NCBI GenBank assembly: GCA_951802195.1
Contig: OX637633.1
Location: 806,001-870,000, forward strand
Origin: Tausonia pullulans
Lineage: Eukaryota; Basidiomycota; Tremellomycetes; Cystofilobasidiales; Mrakiaceae
Direction of reading: 5' to 3'
Length of the DNA: 64,000 nucleotides
Shown piece by piece: positions 12,995 through 23,211 of this stretch; position 1 is the stretch's first letter; the number at the start of each line of letters is the position of its first letter. A program made the translations under genes and the position numbers. The notes below the pieces were generated by a model that did not search any database, was not told where the DNA came from, and was given only the letters and a program-made list of their open reading frames with translations.

Positions 12995-15742
12995 TCACCC
13001 AGGATCGGTGTCGGCGCCGACCGTAGCTCCAGCCATCTGGCCACTGCCAGCTATCCACCTCATGCTCGACTGCCAGTGTGTCTGCCGGATCGTAGACGCG
13101 ATCTTGCGGATCTCCTCGTCCGTGACAGGGTCGAGGGCTGCGATCTTGCTGTATCTCCGCCTCCGGACGAATCGCCATGTCCGGGCTACAAAGATGCAGT
13201 GGAAGAGGAAGGTCGCCCTCGGCGGCGACGGCGTCGGGCAGACAAGCGTCTGGAGGGAGGGAGGATGGGAGGGGAGTGAAGGAGAGGCACGCGCTGCCGC
13301 AGCCGACCAGATAGCGCGCACGACGGGACACGGCTCGTCGAAGAGGTGGAAGAAGGACTCAACGGGGGCCGTCAGGCACAGCGCACATCGCTTGGACCTG
13401 TTGTGCGGCGTAGCGGTTCCGTCGGCGAGGAATGCTGCAGCAGTATACTTTCCTGGAGGGAGTCTGTACAGCGAGAAGCGATGGGCCAAGTCGACGTCTT
13501 CGGGCGACGCTCGGGACACGGCCTTCAGCAGGCACCACTGACGCTTCCAATCGATCTTGGTAAGCGCCGGAAAGTGGTCTTGCCACCCCTTTGGGATGAT
13601 GAGGCCGCGGTTGGCTAGAGTACGACTGTGTGCGCCGTGGGGTTCACGAGGGGCGTTCAGCCGGCCGAGGTTTGTGTGGATAGGGAGGAGACCCAGCCGC
13701 AACTGGCTATCTGTACCGAACGTAGACATCCAGTGGACAGCGTTCCTCCAGCGGTCTTGATTCCAGTAACTCATGTCAAAGCTGACTTCTTCGAACCATG
13801 CCCGGAGGTAAGCCTGGCATCGCGCAGGGAGAGCTCCTTGGAGCTTTGTGATGGCATTCCACCAGACGGCTGGGAAGAACCATTGACCTTCCACTGGGGA
13901 AAGAAATACGCCTAGCCAGCTGAAATTGGCGGGCCGAGGTCCTCTGATGAACTCTCCATCCCTGAATATGGTGCGAGTCAGCATTCTATAAGCCCCTGGG
14001 TCGAGGCTCATGGTATGGATGATCCGCTTGCGAATACGGATCGATGCGGGAAGCTCCGGTCGGAAGAGCACATCGCCAGCCCACTGGGCGCGCGCTTTGA
14101 TGAGCCGGAATCGGAGTGGCGTGAAGCCGAAGCCGCCGAGGTCTCGAGGGGTTTCTAGACGTTCTCTGCTGACGTCGTGGTGTTTCGATCGGTAGAGGGA
14201 CTTGTAGGCCGTTGCCTCGAGGTCTTCCAGGATATCGTCTGGGCACGGCAGGAAGCGGTCCAGGTAGATGATCTTCGAGTAGATGTACTGGTTGATGACG
14301 TTGCATCGCGCAAGGAGAGGGAGATCGTGCAGCGGGATGCGCGCGAGTCGAGCCTTCAGTTTGCCGATGACATCTCGCCAGCAAGCAGGCACGTTGACCG
14401 TGCGACCACATGGAACGCCGAGGAAGTCGAATGACAGCGTTTGTACGCGCCATTCGTGGTACATCGTTGGCGCATCCGTCCGGCATGACCCTAGAGGATA
14501 AAGGAGTGATTTCTGGTAGTTCAGCTTGCTTGCTGCGGCTTTCTCGTACTCTCGGAGGCAGACCGTCGCCTCATCGACCTCCGACCAGGTCCGACACCGG
14601 ATACTTAGATCGTCTGCAAAGAGAAGGACCTTCCGCTCATGTAGAGGGGGTGGATTGGCCGGTGGGAGGCGATGGCGGAGCATACATGCCAGCGGCTCCA
14701 GGAGGAGGGCGAAGATCGTCGGTGCCGCGGGATCGCCCTGTCGGACACCAGACCGGATGTCGATGGCTTGACCCATCCATCCGTTGATCATGAGCCGAGC
14801 AGTCTGAGAGGTCATCGTTGAGGTGATCCACGCAGCGGCGCGCGGACCGAACCCCATGTGGCTGAGGCAGGGGCCAACAAAGTCGTGCGACACTCTGTCG
14901 TATGCCTTCTCGAAGTCGACTTGGGCGAGGACGCCAGGCAAGAGGTCTTCGTCGTCAATGGCGAGCTGGAGGGAGGAGATGTTGCGACCCGAGTCGCGGC
15001 CAGGGAGGAAGCCTGTCTGGTCCCCGTCGATGAGGGTGTCGACGACGGTGAGCAGGCGGCTGTTGATGGCAAGGGAGAAGATGCGAGCGTCAACGTTGAT
15101 GAGCGAGATCGGACGATAGTTGGCAACCTGGTCGCGGTCTCCCTTCTTCTTGAAGATCAGGTGGATATGGGCCTCGCGCTGTGAGGCTGATCGGAGGCCT
15201 GTCTCGGGGACGAGGTTCAGTAGGCTGAGGAGGATCGGGCCGACGGCAGCCCAAGTGGCCTGGTAGAATTCGACGGGGATCCCGTCGCTTCCTGGTGACT
15301 TGTTACGGTTCGATCGGAACGTGGCCCGCCTGAGCTCGTCCGGTTCGAAGGGTTTCTCGAGGGTGCGACTCTGGGCGTTGTCGAGAGTGTTGGTGACATA
15401 TCGGAGGACGTTGGCGTGCTTGGCAGCTGGCGTCGGCTTGGTCTCGTAGAGAGTCATGTAGAAGGCGTGTGCAGTAGCTAGGATGCTCTCGTTGTGTGTG
15501 GCGGCTGCGGCTGCTGGGTTGTCGAGTGGCCGAAGGGCTGCGATGGTGTCGGCCTGGCGGACGATCTTGAGTCGCTGCTTGACGGCATACTCGCTTGTGT
15601 TGGCTGGTTCGAGGTGGGCTCGGAGAGCGTGGCCTTGGAGGATCGACCTGTGTGGATCCCCGCCTGGCACTCTGCTCATTCGGGCGAGGTGTCTTGAGAT
15701 GTCAGACGCGTGATCCGCTATCTGAACCTTGGTCTGGTCTCA
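12995..15742 (-). CDS. LINE ORF2 reverse transcriptase (5'-truncated)
   Basis: The frame is open for 894 codons from the first ATG (15679). It begins with the tail of the endonuclease/RT linker. Next come RT fingers (RNKSPGSDGIPVEFYQATW; YRPISLINVDARIFS), the palm with VLAQVDFEKAYDRVSH, GVRQGDPAAPTIFALLLEPL and the catalytic LLFADDLSI, then a thumb with LGVPCG. A C-terminal zinc-binding region (CALCLTAPVESFFHLFDEPC, about residue 765) resembles the zf-RVT type. No RNase H is evident. Upstream in the same frame, after a TGA at 15740-15742, the sequence EHGPGAYKIGTHLLK and an SHKPI motif mark the end of the endonuclease. The protein alone cannot support a full cycle because the endonuclease is missing. 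Confidence 0.9.
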
Positions 15743-16092
15743 AGCCCCGAAGGGGTCCCTGGTCTCTGTAAGCGCATCGTGGTACCACTCGGGGATATGG
15801 AATAGGAAGTATTCGACAAAACCGGTAATCTTCAACAGGTGTGTGCCGATCTTGTATGCTCCGGGACCGTGCTCTGTTGCTCCTGGGAAGGCGAGGCTGA
15901 GTGCGATCGGCTTGTGGCTAGAGTAGAGATGGCCAGACGGTCGTGGCAGGAAGCGCTGTCGCACGGCTCGGCTAGCGAGTAGAGGGGACAGGTAGAAGCG
16001 ATCGATGCGGAGATCTGCTCGCGTGATGCCAGTATAGTTGGTGTATTCGCGCTGGAGCGGGTATAAGGATCGGTATGGGTCGGAGAGGGCAA

Positions 16093-16140
16093 GTCACCCC
16101 TTTGGGAAAATGATGGCTCATAGTTGATTAGAAGGTGATA
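16093..16140 (-). mobile_element. LINE copy B, 5' stub beyond copy A
   Basis: The sequence CACCCCTTTGGGA at 16095-16107 and the following ATGATGGCTCATAGTTGATTA align with 13584-13620 of copy A. They continue copy B from where it was interrupted at 12714. Homology fades near 16140, which I take as the 5' truncation point of copy B, about 35 bp before the tRNA gene. Confidence 0.65.
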
Positions 16141-16176
16141 ATGGGTCGTTCCAAATTGGTTCTCACAGTACCATTT

Positions 16177-16249
16177 GGGGGTTTAGCTCAGTTGGTAGAG
16201 CGTACGCTTAGCATGTGTAAGGTCATGAGTTCAACTCTTATAGCCTCCA
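16177..16249 (+). tRNA. tRNA-Ala (AGC)
   Basis: The 73 nt fold as a full cloverleaf. The acceptor stem GGGGGTT pairs with AGCCTCC (G-U allowed). The D-arm is GCTC/GAGC around AGTTGGTA. The anticodon stem TACGC/GTGTA encloses the loop TTAGCAT with anticodon AGC, and the T-arm ATGAG/CTTAT encloses TTCAACT. A box (TAGCTCAGTTGG) and B box (GGTCATGAGTTCAACTC, a weakened match to the consensus) are present. There is no intron. A TTTT Pol III terminator lies at 16276-16279. The T-stem is unusually AU-rich for a nuclear tRNA-Ala. Confidence 0.9.
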
Positions 16250-16910
16250 AAAGTCTCTACATCGGAGATCGATCCTTTTAACACTCGAGTTGACACTTAT
16301 AGCTGCTCAACAAGGTAATATATTAAATTGACAAGTATCGTAAAGGGTAATTCATATCAAGGAGCTGTCTGCCGACCAGCTATAGGGTCGAACCCCCCTG
16401 CATCATTCGCTCTACTCTCTCGCCACACCGCACGCCTTCATCGCTCGCTGACTCTGTTGTACTACATTCATGGTCCACAAAATCTTGAGCTCGTGTGTGT
16501 GGTGTGGCAACAGTGTCTCAGGCGCAGGACGCGACTTCCAATCTCGGCACGTCGGCCTGCAAGCGCCTCAGTTCTCCAAGAATGGCTACTTTGTAGCTGG
16601 GTCCAGCTTCGAGTACCTGGAAGGCTGGATAAGCATCAGCAGCAAACCCGTTCCGAGAGCCGGCTCTCGCTTCTCTTGTGGTTCCCTCTCCCTGCGCTTG
16701 ACCCTTGTTCATCTTTATACTCTTCTCTCCACTCCGAACTCTTTCCCTTCTTTCTATCTCGGTAGTGATGGCTTATCAAACCTCCCTCCATCTTTGTCAG
16801 ATTCAAGGTCCACGTGTCTCTCTCTTGCCATCCTGCTTCGTATATCTAGAAGCTGTCATCATAAGTAACACATATCTACCCCATCGTCCCTTAGCTGGGC
16901 ACCCTGCCCT
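16250..16910. other. Intergenic, no supported gene
   Basis: Downstream of the tRNA there are only short frames. One (plus 16470-16868) starts with a CxxC pair (CVWCGNS) but turns into low-complexity Ser/Leu sequence and has no splice context that I trust. The region up to 16910 is probably 3' flank of the small conserved gene. Confidence 0.5.
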
Positions 16911-18240
16911 TCAGCTCGTCTCGTCGTAACGCTTCACCTCAGTCGCCTCCTTGTCCTCAGTATCAGCGTCCATCGACTTCCGCGCGTCTCGCAAGAGATC
17001 GACAATCTTCTCTTCAACCCAACGCGCCTCCAGTTTACCGACCGAGTGTGGATCGACCTCAATCATGCCCAAGAAGGGCGTCGGGTGACTCGGTCAGCTC
17101 AGGCGCACGCAGGCAAAGAAGAACTCATAGGAAGAGTAGGAGAATGGCTCACCATCGTTCCGTGGCTTGGACCAGATAAGTCGGGCAGCGTCGAGGAGGA
17201 CTCCTCGATCGACCTGGCGGACGCACCGTTAGAGGCTGCAGTCGAGAGCAAGGGAGCACCGTTCGAATCCGAGGGAGGGGGCGTCTGAGCGTCCAGGCGA
17301 GCGCTGTGGAGGGGAGAAGATGTCAGTGGCAGTGGCATGGCGCGTATGTAGCGAGAATACGAAACCACAGCGACGGACAGGTTGCGCTTCTTGACGAGGA
17401 GACGAACGGTCCGATCGCGCTCATCCTGGGAGAGCTCCTTCCAGTTGGTGATACGAGAGAGGGTCTGATGATGAACAGGAGGTAAGGAGACATGTCAGCC
17501 GTAAATCGTCGATTAAAGGTTTGAGATGACACCTACGCCGTCGCTGTTGACCTGGGAGGGAAAAGGAAGGAAAGAACAGAGAGACATCTTCAGCAGCCTA
17601 ATCTGATTCTGACAACAAGAAGGACCAGTGGGCGGTCCTGTATTTAACACTCGGACTTATGCGCGATCTCGAGCGAGGGCGCGCCTCGATTCAACGCTCA
17701 TCAGCAGCCAAGTGAATTGCAAGGGACTTCTAGAACAGTCGCGAAGTTATGTTCATGAGCGTTGCAGCGCTGCATGTACAAGCAGCAAGCTTCATAAGAA
17801 CCATGAAGCAAGCGAGCCAACAGCGAGGACGGATGCGACAGTGCGAGCAATACCACGTATCCCTCTTGAGCCTCTAGCTCTCAAAGAGTTAGATATGGCG
17901 CATCTGCCTGGAGGACCGGTCCAACGAAGACTCGCTAGCTTGACGTAGGGCAATCAGGCATAAAGCCCTCACATGGAACCCACTTGAACCTGGGCAACCA
18001 CACCGAGACGACTAATGTGAATGGACTCACTACAAGAGGCCCCAGCTCATCAAACTTGAAAGTGGTACCACCATTGCCTTCCGAGTCGCCCAAATCGATC
18101 TTCTGGACGTTCTTGGTCTGCTCCTTGGATGGCGGCGCCGGGAGGGCGAGCACGGCGTGCGCGGAGGTGGAGGCCGACGCAGTGGGGGTGCCTGCCTCTT
18201 GCTGGGTTTTGGGTTGTTCATTGTTTCCTAGGTCGGACAT
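16911..18240 (-). CDS. Small conserved fungal-type protein (208 aa), function unknown
   Basis: The five-exon model is 18031-18240, 17537-17551, 17361-17464, 17153-17303 and 16911-17057. It totals 627 nt, stays in frame, and all introns begin GT and end AG. The N-terminus is Gln/Ala/Ser-rich. The core spans three exons: FKFDELGPL, then VVNSDG, then TLSRITNWKELSQDERDRTV and RLLVKKRN. From memory, a core of the form LGP-x-VVN-x-DGT followed by IxNW occurs in a short family of fungal proteins. I cannot name its function. An acidic/Ser linker follows, and the tail VGKLEARWVEEKIVDLLRDA is probably helical. Exon 2 is only 15 nt and encodes exactly the most conserved core. Intron 1 (479 nt) is long for this genome. 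Confidence 0.8.
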
Positions 18241-18563
18241 GAGGGGTGGATCGGGGCAGACGATGGGGTCGGCGAGGTTGGATGATGGGATGGTGGTTGA
18301 GGGTGAAAGGCAAGCGAAGGACTCGGTGACGTGGGTTGGTCGTGCGGCGAGAGCGAGGCCCCGTCAGATATGTCTGTCTCTGTCGTCATGGAGACTATTG
18401 GGCTACACCAAGGTCAACGATTATTTGTAGCTCGTCACAGCCAGTGCGTTGCGGTTCGATTCTCCTCCTCTCGAAGGACCTCCTATATGAGAATGGACAT
18501 TGGATATAATCGAGTCTGGCACACTGCCACCAACTCCTGTCGTCCCTCTTATTCCTCTCCAAT
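18241..18563. other. Short promoter region between two minus-strand genes
   Basis: These 323 bp separate the start of the small conserved gene from the stop of the glutathione peroxidase gene. I see no RNA gene or repeat. Confidence 0.55.
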
Positions 18564-19557
18564 TTAAGCAGGACCAAGGAGCTTCTCAATCTCGGCCTCT
18601 AGCGACTCGGGCTTGTAGGTCGAGTTCCAGCGGCTGGCGACGTTGCCCTCCCGGTCGATGAGGAACTGCAAGGATGACAGACCGGAGATGCAGTCAGGTC
18701 AGCCATTTCCGTCGCACAAATTGCCCAAGGCAATTAGCCAAGCAGAGCTCGCGCTTCATCGAACGTACCTTCTCGTAGTTCCAGGTAATGTTCGAGTAGA
18801 GACCGAAAAACCGGGGGGTCTTCTCCTTGAGGAATTCGAACGTCGGCTGGGCGTTGGGTCCATTGACGTCCCCCTTCTTGGCCAGAGGGAAAGTCACTCC
18901 GTAGTTAAGTTGGCACTGGGTGACAATTTCGTCGTCGTTGCCGGGCTCCTGACCTCCGAACTAGTATAGGAGAAAACAGACAGTCAGCGCTAGACACGAT
19001 GTTTCAAAAGGGAAAAAGACGCCCTTGGTTGCAGGGGAAGCCGCAAACGACGAGTCCGCGGTCCTTGTACTTCTGGTAAAGAGCCTCGAGGCCAGTGTTC
19101 TGGTGGAAAGCCAGTACATGGTCAGGACAGCGACGCAGGAGAGGATGATGCGCTGAGGGCGGACCTGGTAGGTGAAACCGCTGACCCGAGGTAGATAAAA
19201 TGCCTCAGCTCCGAGGACTGTTAGATAATAGGATAAGAGTTAAGACTCACCAGTTTGAGGCTATGTTGACGATGAGGACGACCTGTCATGGAGGCCAATG
19301 ACGCGTGATAAGACGTCAGTCCTCCTGGGCGCGCCTGACTTATTTGACCACCAGCCCTCCTTCGCTTCTCCTTCCTATCCCACCTAGCTCCTGGCCTCCT
19401 AGACCCCATATTTTCTTGGGGGTCACTGTAATGACACAAGACACTAGTAGAGCGTGACTGGCTGACTAACCTTGCCCTTGAACTCGGAGAAGTCAATCTC
19501 GCCCTTCTTGGTCGGGGCGCGGAGCGCGTAGAAAGACTGGGGGACGGCGGCGGACAT
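18564..19557 (-). CDS. Glutathione peroxidase-like thiol peroxidase (Cys type)
   Basis: This enzyme reduces hydroperoxides, in fungi mostly with thioredoxin as donor, and can sense peroxide. The six-exon model gives 167 aa, the usual length: 19471-19557, 19251-19282, 19165-19180, 19025-19099, 18769-18960, 18564-18665. The protein starts [19 protein letters not shown]. The peroxidatic Cys is in VNIASNCGFTYQ, with Cys where animal enzymes have selenocysteine. The second cysteine is in FPCNQFGGQEPG, and the catalytic W is in [12 protein letters not shown]. There is no leader peptide, so the protein is probably cytosolic. Exons 2 and 3 are only 32 and 16 nt. The intron after FPCNQ (18961-19024) starts GGGCGT instead of GT. 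Read without splicing it would stop within eight codons. Confidence 0.92.
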
Positions 19558-19969
19558 GCTGGTTAAACGATAGGAAAGGAGCTGATGGCAGGAGCTGGAG
19601 GGGGAATAGAGCAGTAGGGGAGGTTGGGGGATGGATGGAAGCGCAAAAGGGAAAGGAGAGTGGAACAGAGAGGACGGTGCTCGGCGACTGACCCTTCGCG
19701 ATCTGAAGCTTTGGCAGGCTGCTCCGCCGGCGAGTGCGAGCGATCGATGACTGATTGTATTAGCTCTGCCCTCCACGTGTGGTCCGCGGATGACAGTCTC
19801 GGCTCTAGATCCGCAGGTGGTCGGTCCGGCAAAGTGGCAACCGGGGGGGGTGAGGCGAAAACACGGCCGCCGATGCTTCTCCAAATAGCGTAATCCGACT
19901 TAGACATGGCAGGCGACACGGAGAATCTCACCCCCATAACAGGCTCGCGCGCATCCTCGATAAGCCCAT
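19558..19969. other. Upstream region of the peroxidase gene
   Basis: This 412-bp gap holds the peroxidase promoter and the 3' end of MCM10. The coding strand is rich in CT tracts next to the ATG at 19557. An in-frame ATG further up (19884) is unlikely to be the start, because the intervening translation is Pro/Leu/Ser-rich leader-like sequence. Confidence 0.55.
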
Positions 19970-22900
19970 TCATCGTTCGCCGCCCGGCGCACCCTCAATT
20001 TCGAGTGAGTCATCACTGTCCCCACCGCCGTCGCCGTCCTTGTCGTCATCCGAGCTCAAGTTTCTCATCCTCTTTATCATGGTCGCATTCCTTCCTGACG
20101 ATGCTGCTGGGATCTGCACCGAAGACCGCTGTTTTTTGCCCGGCACAGGGCCGAGCTTGAGCTCCCGCTTAGATTTGCTTCCTGAAAGATCTGCGATGGC
20201 TGCGAGCTGATAGTTGGCAGGTCGTTTTCAGTATTCCACCACGGCAATAGTGATGGAGCACACGTCGAACTCACCCGCTCCTTCGTCTCCCGGATGGACT
20301 CCTCCCGCCTCACTCCTCCAGCACCCTTCAGCGTTGGGTCGAATCCGATCCGCCGGATGTCCTCTGCGCTGAAGGCAGACTTCCTCTTGGGTGCCTCCCC
20401 CGCCTCCCCTCCTCCAGAGGTTTCGTCCCCCATCGCCAGCATCAGGTTCCTGCCTCCCTCGGTGCGTCCACCATCCCGGCCCAGAAGAGAGAGAATTTCT
20501 TCCTCGGCGTTCCTCTGCTCGCGCTTCCGCTTCAAAAGCGACGCTTTCTGAAACCCAATCTTCTCGCCAACGAACTCGGACCCGGTCGATTGGACCGTCC
20601 GCCCGCTTACGATGTACGCCGATGACGAGTTGGCGGACTCGCGGGTGTCGCGAGGGAGGAGGCCGGTTCTGTTGACTGGGTCGTATTTCCCGTGGATGTC
20701 CCTACTCTTGGAGCCGCCTCCAACGCTGCCGCCAGCGAAGCGCGCATTGGCTGCGACTGAAGTTGCAGACGCGGCGCGTGGGTTGGCTGAGCGGGTGCCC
20801 ATGGCGAAGGATGAGGTGCTGTGAAGGGGCCAACGCAGAGCGATGTCAGCAGGCGAACAGCCGTCCTAGCACTAGAATCGATGAGAGAGACCCACCTCGA
20901 AGAGAACTCTGCTCGTCCCGCCCTCGCCTTCTTGAGCGCAGTGTGAATATGATACTCGCAGATATCCGAGACCCGCCTAGAAAGAAGAGAATGCTTCATT
21001 AGCTTCAGAGCTGCGATTGCTCCGTGAACCACGGTAATCTCACTTGTCGACCCAGCTTGAGCATCGTGCACCGTCGACTTTCCGGGCTGTGCATGTCCCG
21101 AGGTCATTTGCGAACCCGATCTCGGTGATGGACTCGACCGACTCCGGGTTGATCGCGAGCACGTTGGTGAGGGGATGAGGGGACTTGGCGTTCTATGGCG
21201 CGTGCTAGACATCAATAGCAGGTCGCGCAGGTGTATGAGGGGCCGCGCAGCGAGCCACAACGGGCAGACGCACCTTAAGAGGCCGCAGAACCCTCGGGTT
21301 CATGATAGCAAGCACCGTCCCAATCTTGACGTTCCAAAACTTCTCGAATGCGCCACCGCTCCCGCCCCGCCAGGTCCGCTTCCCCGTTGAAGCGCTCTTC
21401 GTCTCCGAGTCAGCCTCGAATAGCAGAAGGTTGATAGATGCATCACCTCCCGCGGATATTGAAGAGCCGCCAACGCTACGGTTGTTCCCTCGCTGAGGGA
21501 GCGAAACGAGCTTGTACGAGACGAACTTGCGAGGGCCGATGGCGGGTTTTTTCTTCAACCTGCCACCCCGCCCGACACCGCCATTCTCGTCGCCGTCCTC
21601 GTCAACGGCGTTCTCGCGATCCGCCATCTGCGGACCAGGCTTGGTCGTCCGGATCGGTCCATTCTGCTCTGCGACGACGGCGATGGTGATCCAGTCGCCT
21701 TCGAGCGGGAGGTCGTAGGCCGTGCCATCGCGCGAGAGGCGAATGACCGAGTAGAGAAGCGAGGGGGAGACATGAAAGCGGCCGTCGAAGTGATCTTGGA
21801 GGGTCGCATGAGAGAGAATACGTTTGCTGTGGGAAAACGGCGTGAGATTCAATGCCATCAGCTTCGACCAAACCGGGCATGACGGCGGAACAACCACGAC
21901 CAACCTGAGTCTGATCCCCGAATTCGGCTCCACGGACTGCCACTTTCCATCCCCCTCCGGTCCCGACCCAAACTCCCTTGGCCCTCTCTCAAGACGCTCC
22001 AGAACAGTCAGGTCATCTCTCCGCTTGACCTCCTCAGGCTTTGTGCTTCCAAGTGCGCCATGCTTCTCCCATTCGGCGTCGCTTCCCTGCCCTTCTTTTT
22101 CTTCCTCTCCCTCGTCTCGCCGCTCGTGCTTCATTCGGACAGCGTAGTTCTCCTCCTCCACACGGACTTCGCGGTCTTTGCCCTTGCGGAATGACGACGA
22201 TGATGGGACGGCGGGTTTGGAAGAGAAGTCCGAAGACCGCTCGATGGGCACCCGGGACGAGGCGTCCGATGCGGCGGAGGTGGAGGCGGAGAGGGAGGAA
22301 AGGAAAGAGGAAGGGCGAGTGGGCTCTGGTTGGCGGTACGAGGAATTTGGCTTGGGCTTTGATTCTGGAACTGTAAGGAGAGGTATTCGTCAAACATGTT
22401 TCGGTGATGATCATAGTGCGCGGATCCGGGGGAAGGGATGGACCAGTCGCTCATATCACGGCCCGTTTAGGCGCTTGTGGCACATCTCCTTTCTAGTATC
22501 CACCATCAATCGATACGAGAGAGTTTGACAAATGAGGAGACAAGCAGACACTCACGATCGAAGCAGCCCCGCTTCGCGTTGTACGTGTGCTTGGACGATG
22601 TACCGGACAGTTCCTGCGTCGGGTCGTCCCAATTAATCTTGGATTGAGCTGTGTTTTGGATTGAGGTTGATATTATAGTTAGCAGGCTGGCGCTACGATC
22701 AAGCTCAGCTCGGGCTAAAGACGCTCAGAGTGGCAGGCCTGCGAGGTGGATGAACAGGAAGGGTTCCAGTGCGATCGTACTTAGAGGTTCCCACTGGGTA
22801 CACGATGAGCTTCGAGACACAGCGGGGGGCTCCGACCCTAGTATAAATGACAGTCGAGAGCCGTGCATGTCCATACCGAGATGCCTCATGAGCTGGACCG

Positions 22901-23211
22901 GTTGAGGCTCGTGCCGTCATCCTGCATCGAGTTCAAGACTCAGGCCGCTTCTCATCGCCGTTTCTTCTATGACAAATCTCGTTCTCACAGTCGGGACCAA
23001 CTGGCTGAAAGGTTGTGAGAGACTCACGCTTATCCTTGACGGGGCTCGGCGGGACGAGGACCTTTCCGTGCTGCTTGACGCGGTCCCGCTCGCGAAGTGC
23101 TTTGTGTTTGGCCACGTTCTCTTCCTCTTGAACGATGACCTTGTCAAGTTTTTCCCGCTGACGCTTGAGCTCCAGGAGGGATAGGCCACCAGTGAGGGAG
23201 CGTTCAGCCAT
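19970..23211 (-). CDS. MCM10: Mcm10 replication initiation factor
   Basis: Mcm10 binds the CMG helicase and Pol alpha and activates origins in the nucleus. The OB-fold region is encoded around 21250-22250 (WITIAVVAEQNGP, KKKPAIGPRKFVSYKLVSL, INLLLFEAD, WNVKIGTVLAIMNPRVLRP). The Mcm10 zinc finger follows: CTARKVDGARC, an 11-residue spacer, then CEYH, giving the expected CX9CX11CX2H. Next come a SVAANARFAGGS region and FVGEKIGFQKA. The C-terminus is acidic (SSDDDKDGDGGGDSDD). The likely N-terminus is a coiled coil at 23211 (MAERSLTGGLSLLELKRQRE), then VLVPPSPVKDK, then an exon at 22560-22640 (INWDDPTQELSGTSSKHTYN). Joining these 5' exons to the OB-fold exon is inferred from splice sites. The core assignment is secure. 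Confidence 0.9.

Larger units (their letters stand above)
12715..16092 (-). mobile_element. LINE copy A, 5'-truncated, inserted in copy B
   Basis: This is the youngest LINE copy. The 3' tail is at 12715-12790, the 3' UTR runs to about 12990, ORF2 occupies 12995-15742, and an upstream remnant of the endonuclease domain runs to 16092, where the element is truncated. It interrupts copy B. The left flank ends GCCACC (12709-12714) and the right flank begins GTCACC (16093-16098), followed by CCTTTGGG, which is the continuation expected from the uninterrupted sequence at 13586 in copy A. ORF1 and most of the endonuclease are missing. Ordinary 5' truncation during target-primed reverse transcription explains this. 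Confidence 0.88.

Noticed and set aside
16345-16400. Second tRNA-like T-arm (AGGGTCGAACCCCCCT) downstream of tRNA-Ala
   Set aside because: No matching D-arm, anticodon arm or acceptor stem could be found around it.
16470-16868. Plus-strand frame starting with a CxxC motif after the tRNA
   Set aside because: It has only one Cys pair, then low-complexity Ser/Leu. There is no second metal-binding pair and no homologous look.
17628-17948. 106-codon plus-strand frame inside the long intron of the small conserved gene
   Set aside because: It has no domain or codon pattern and is antisense to the intron.
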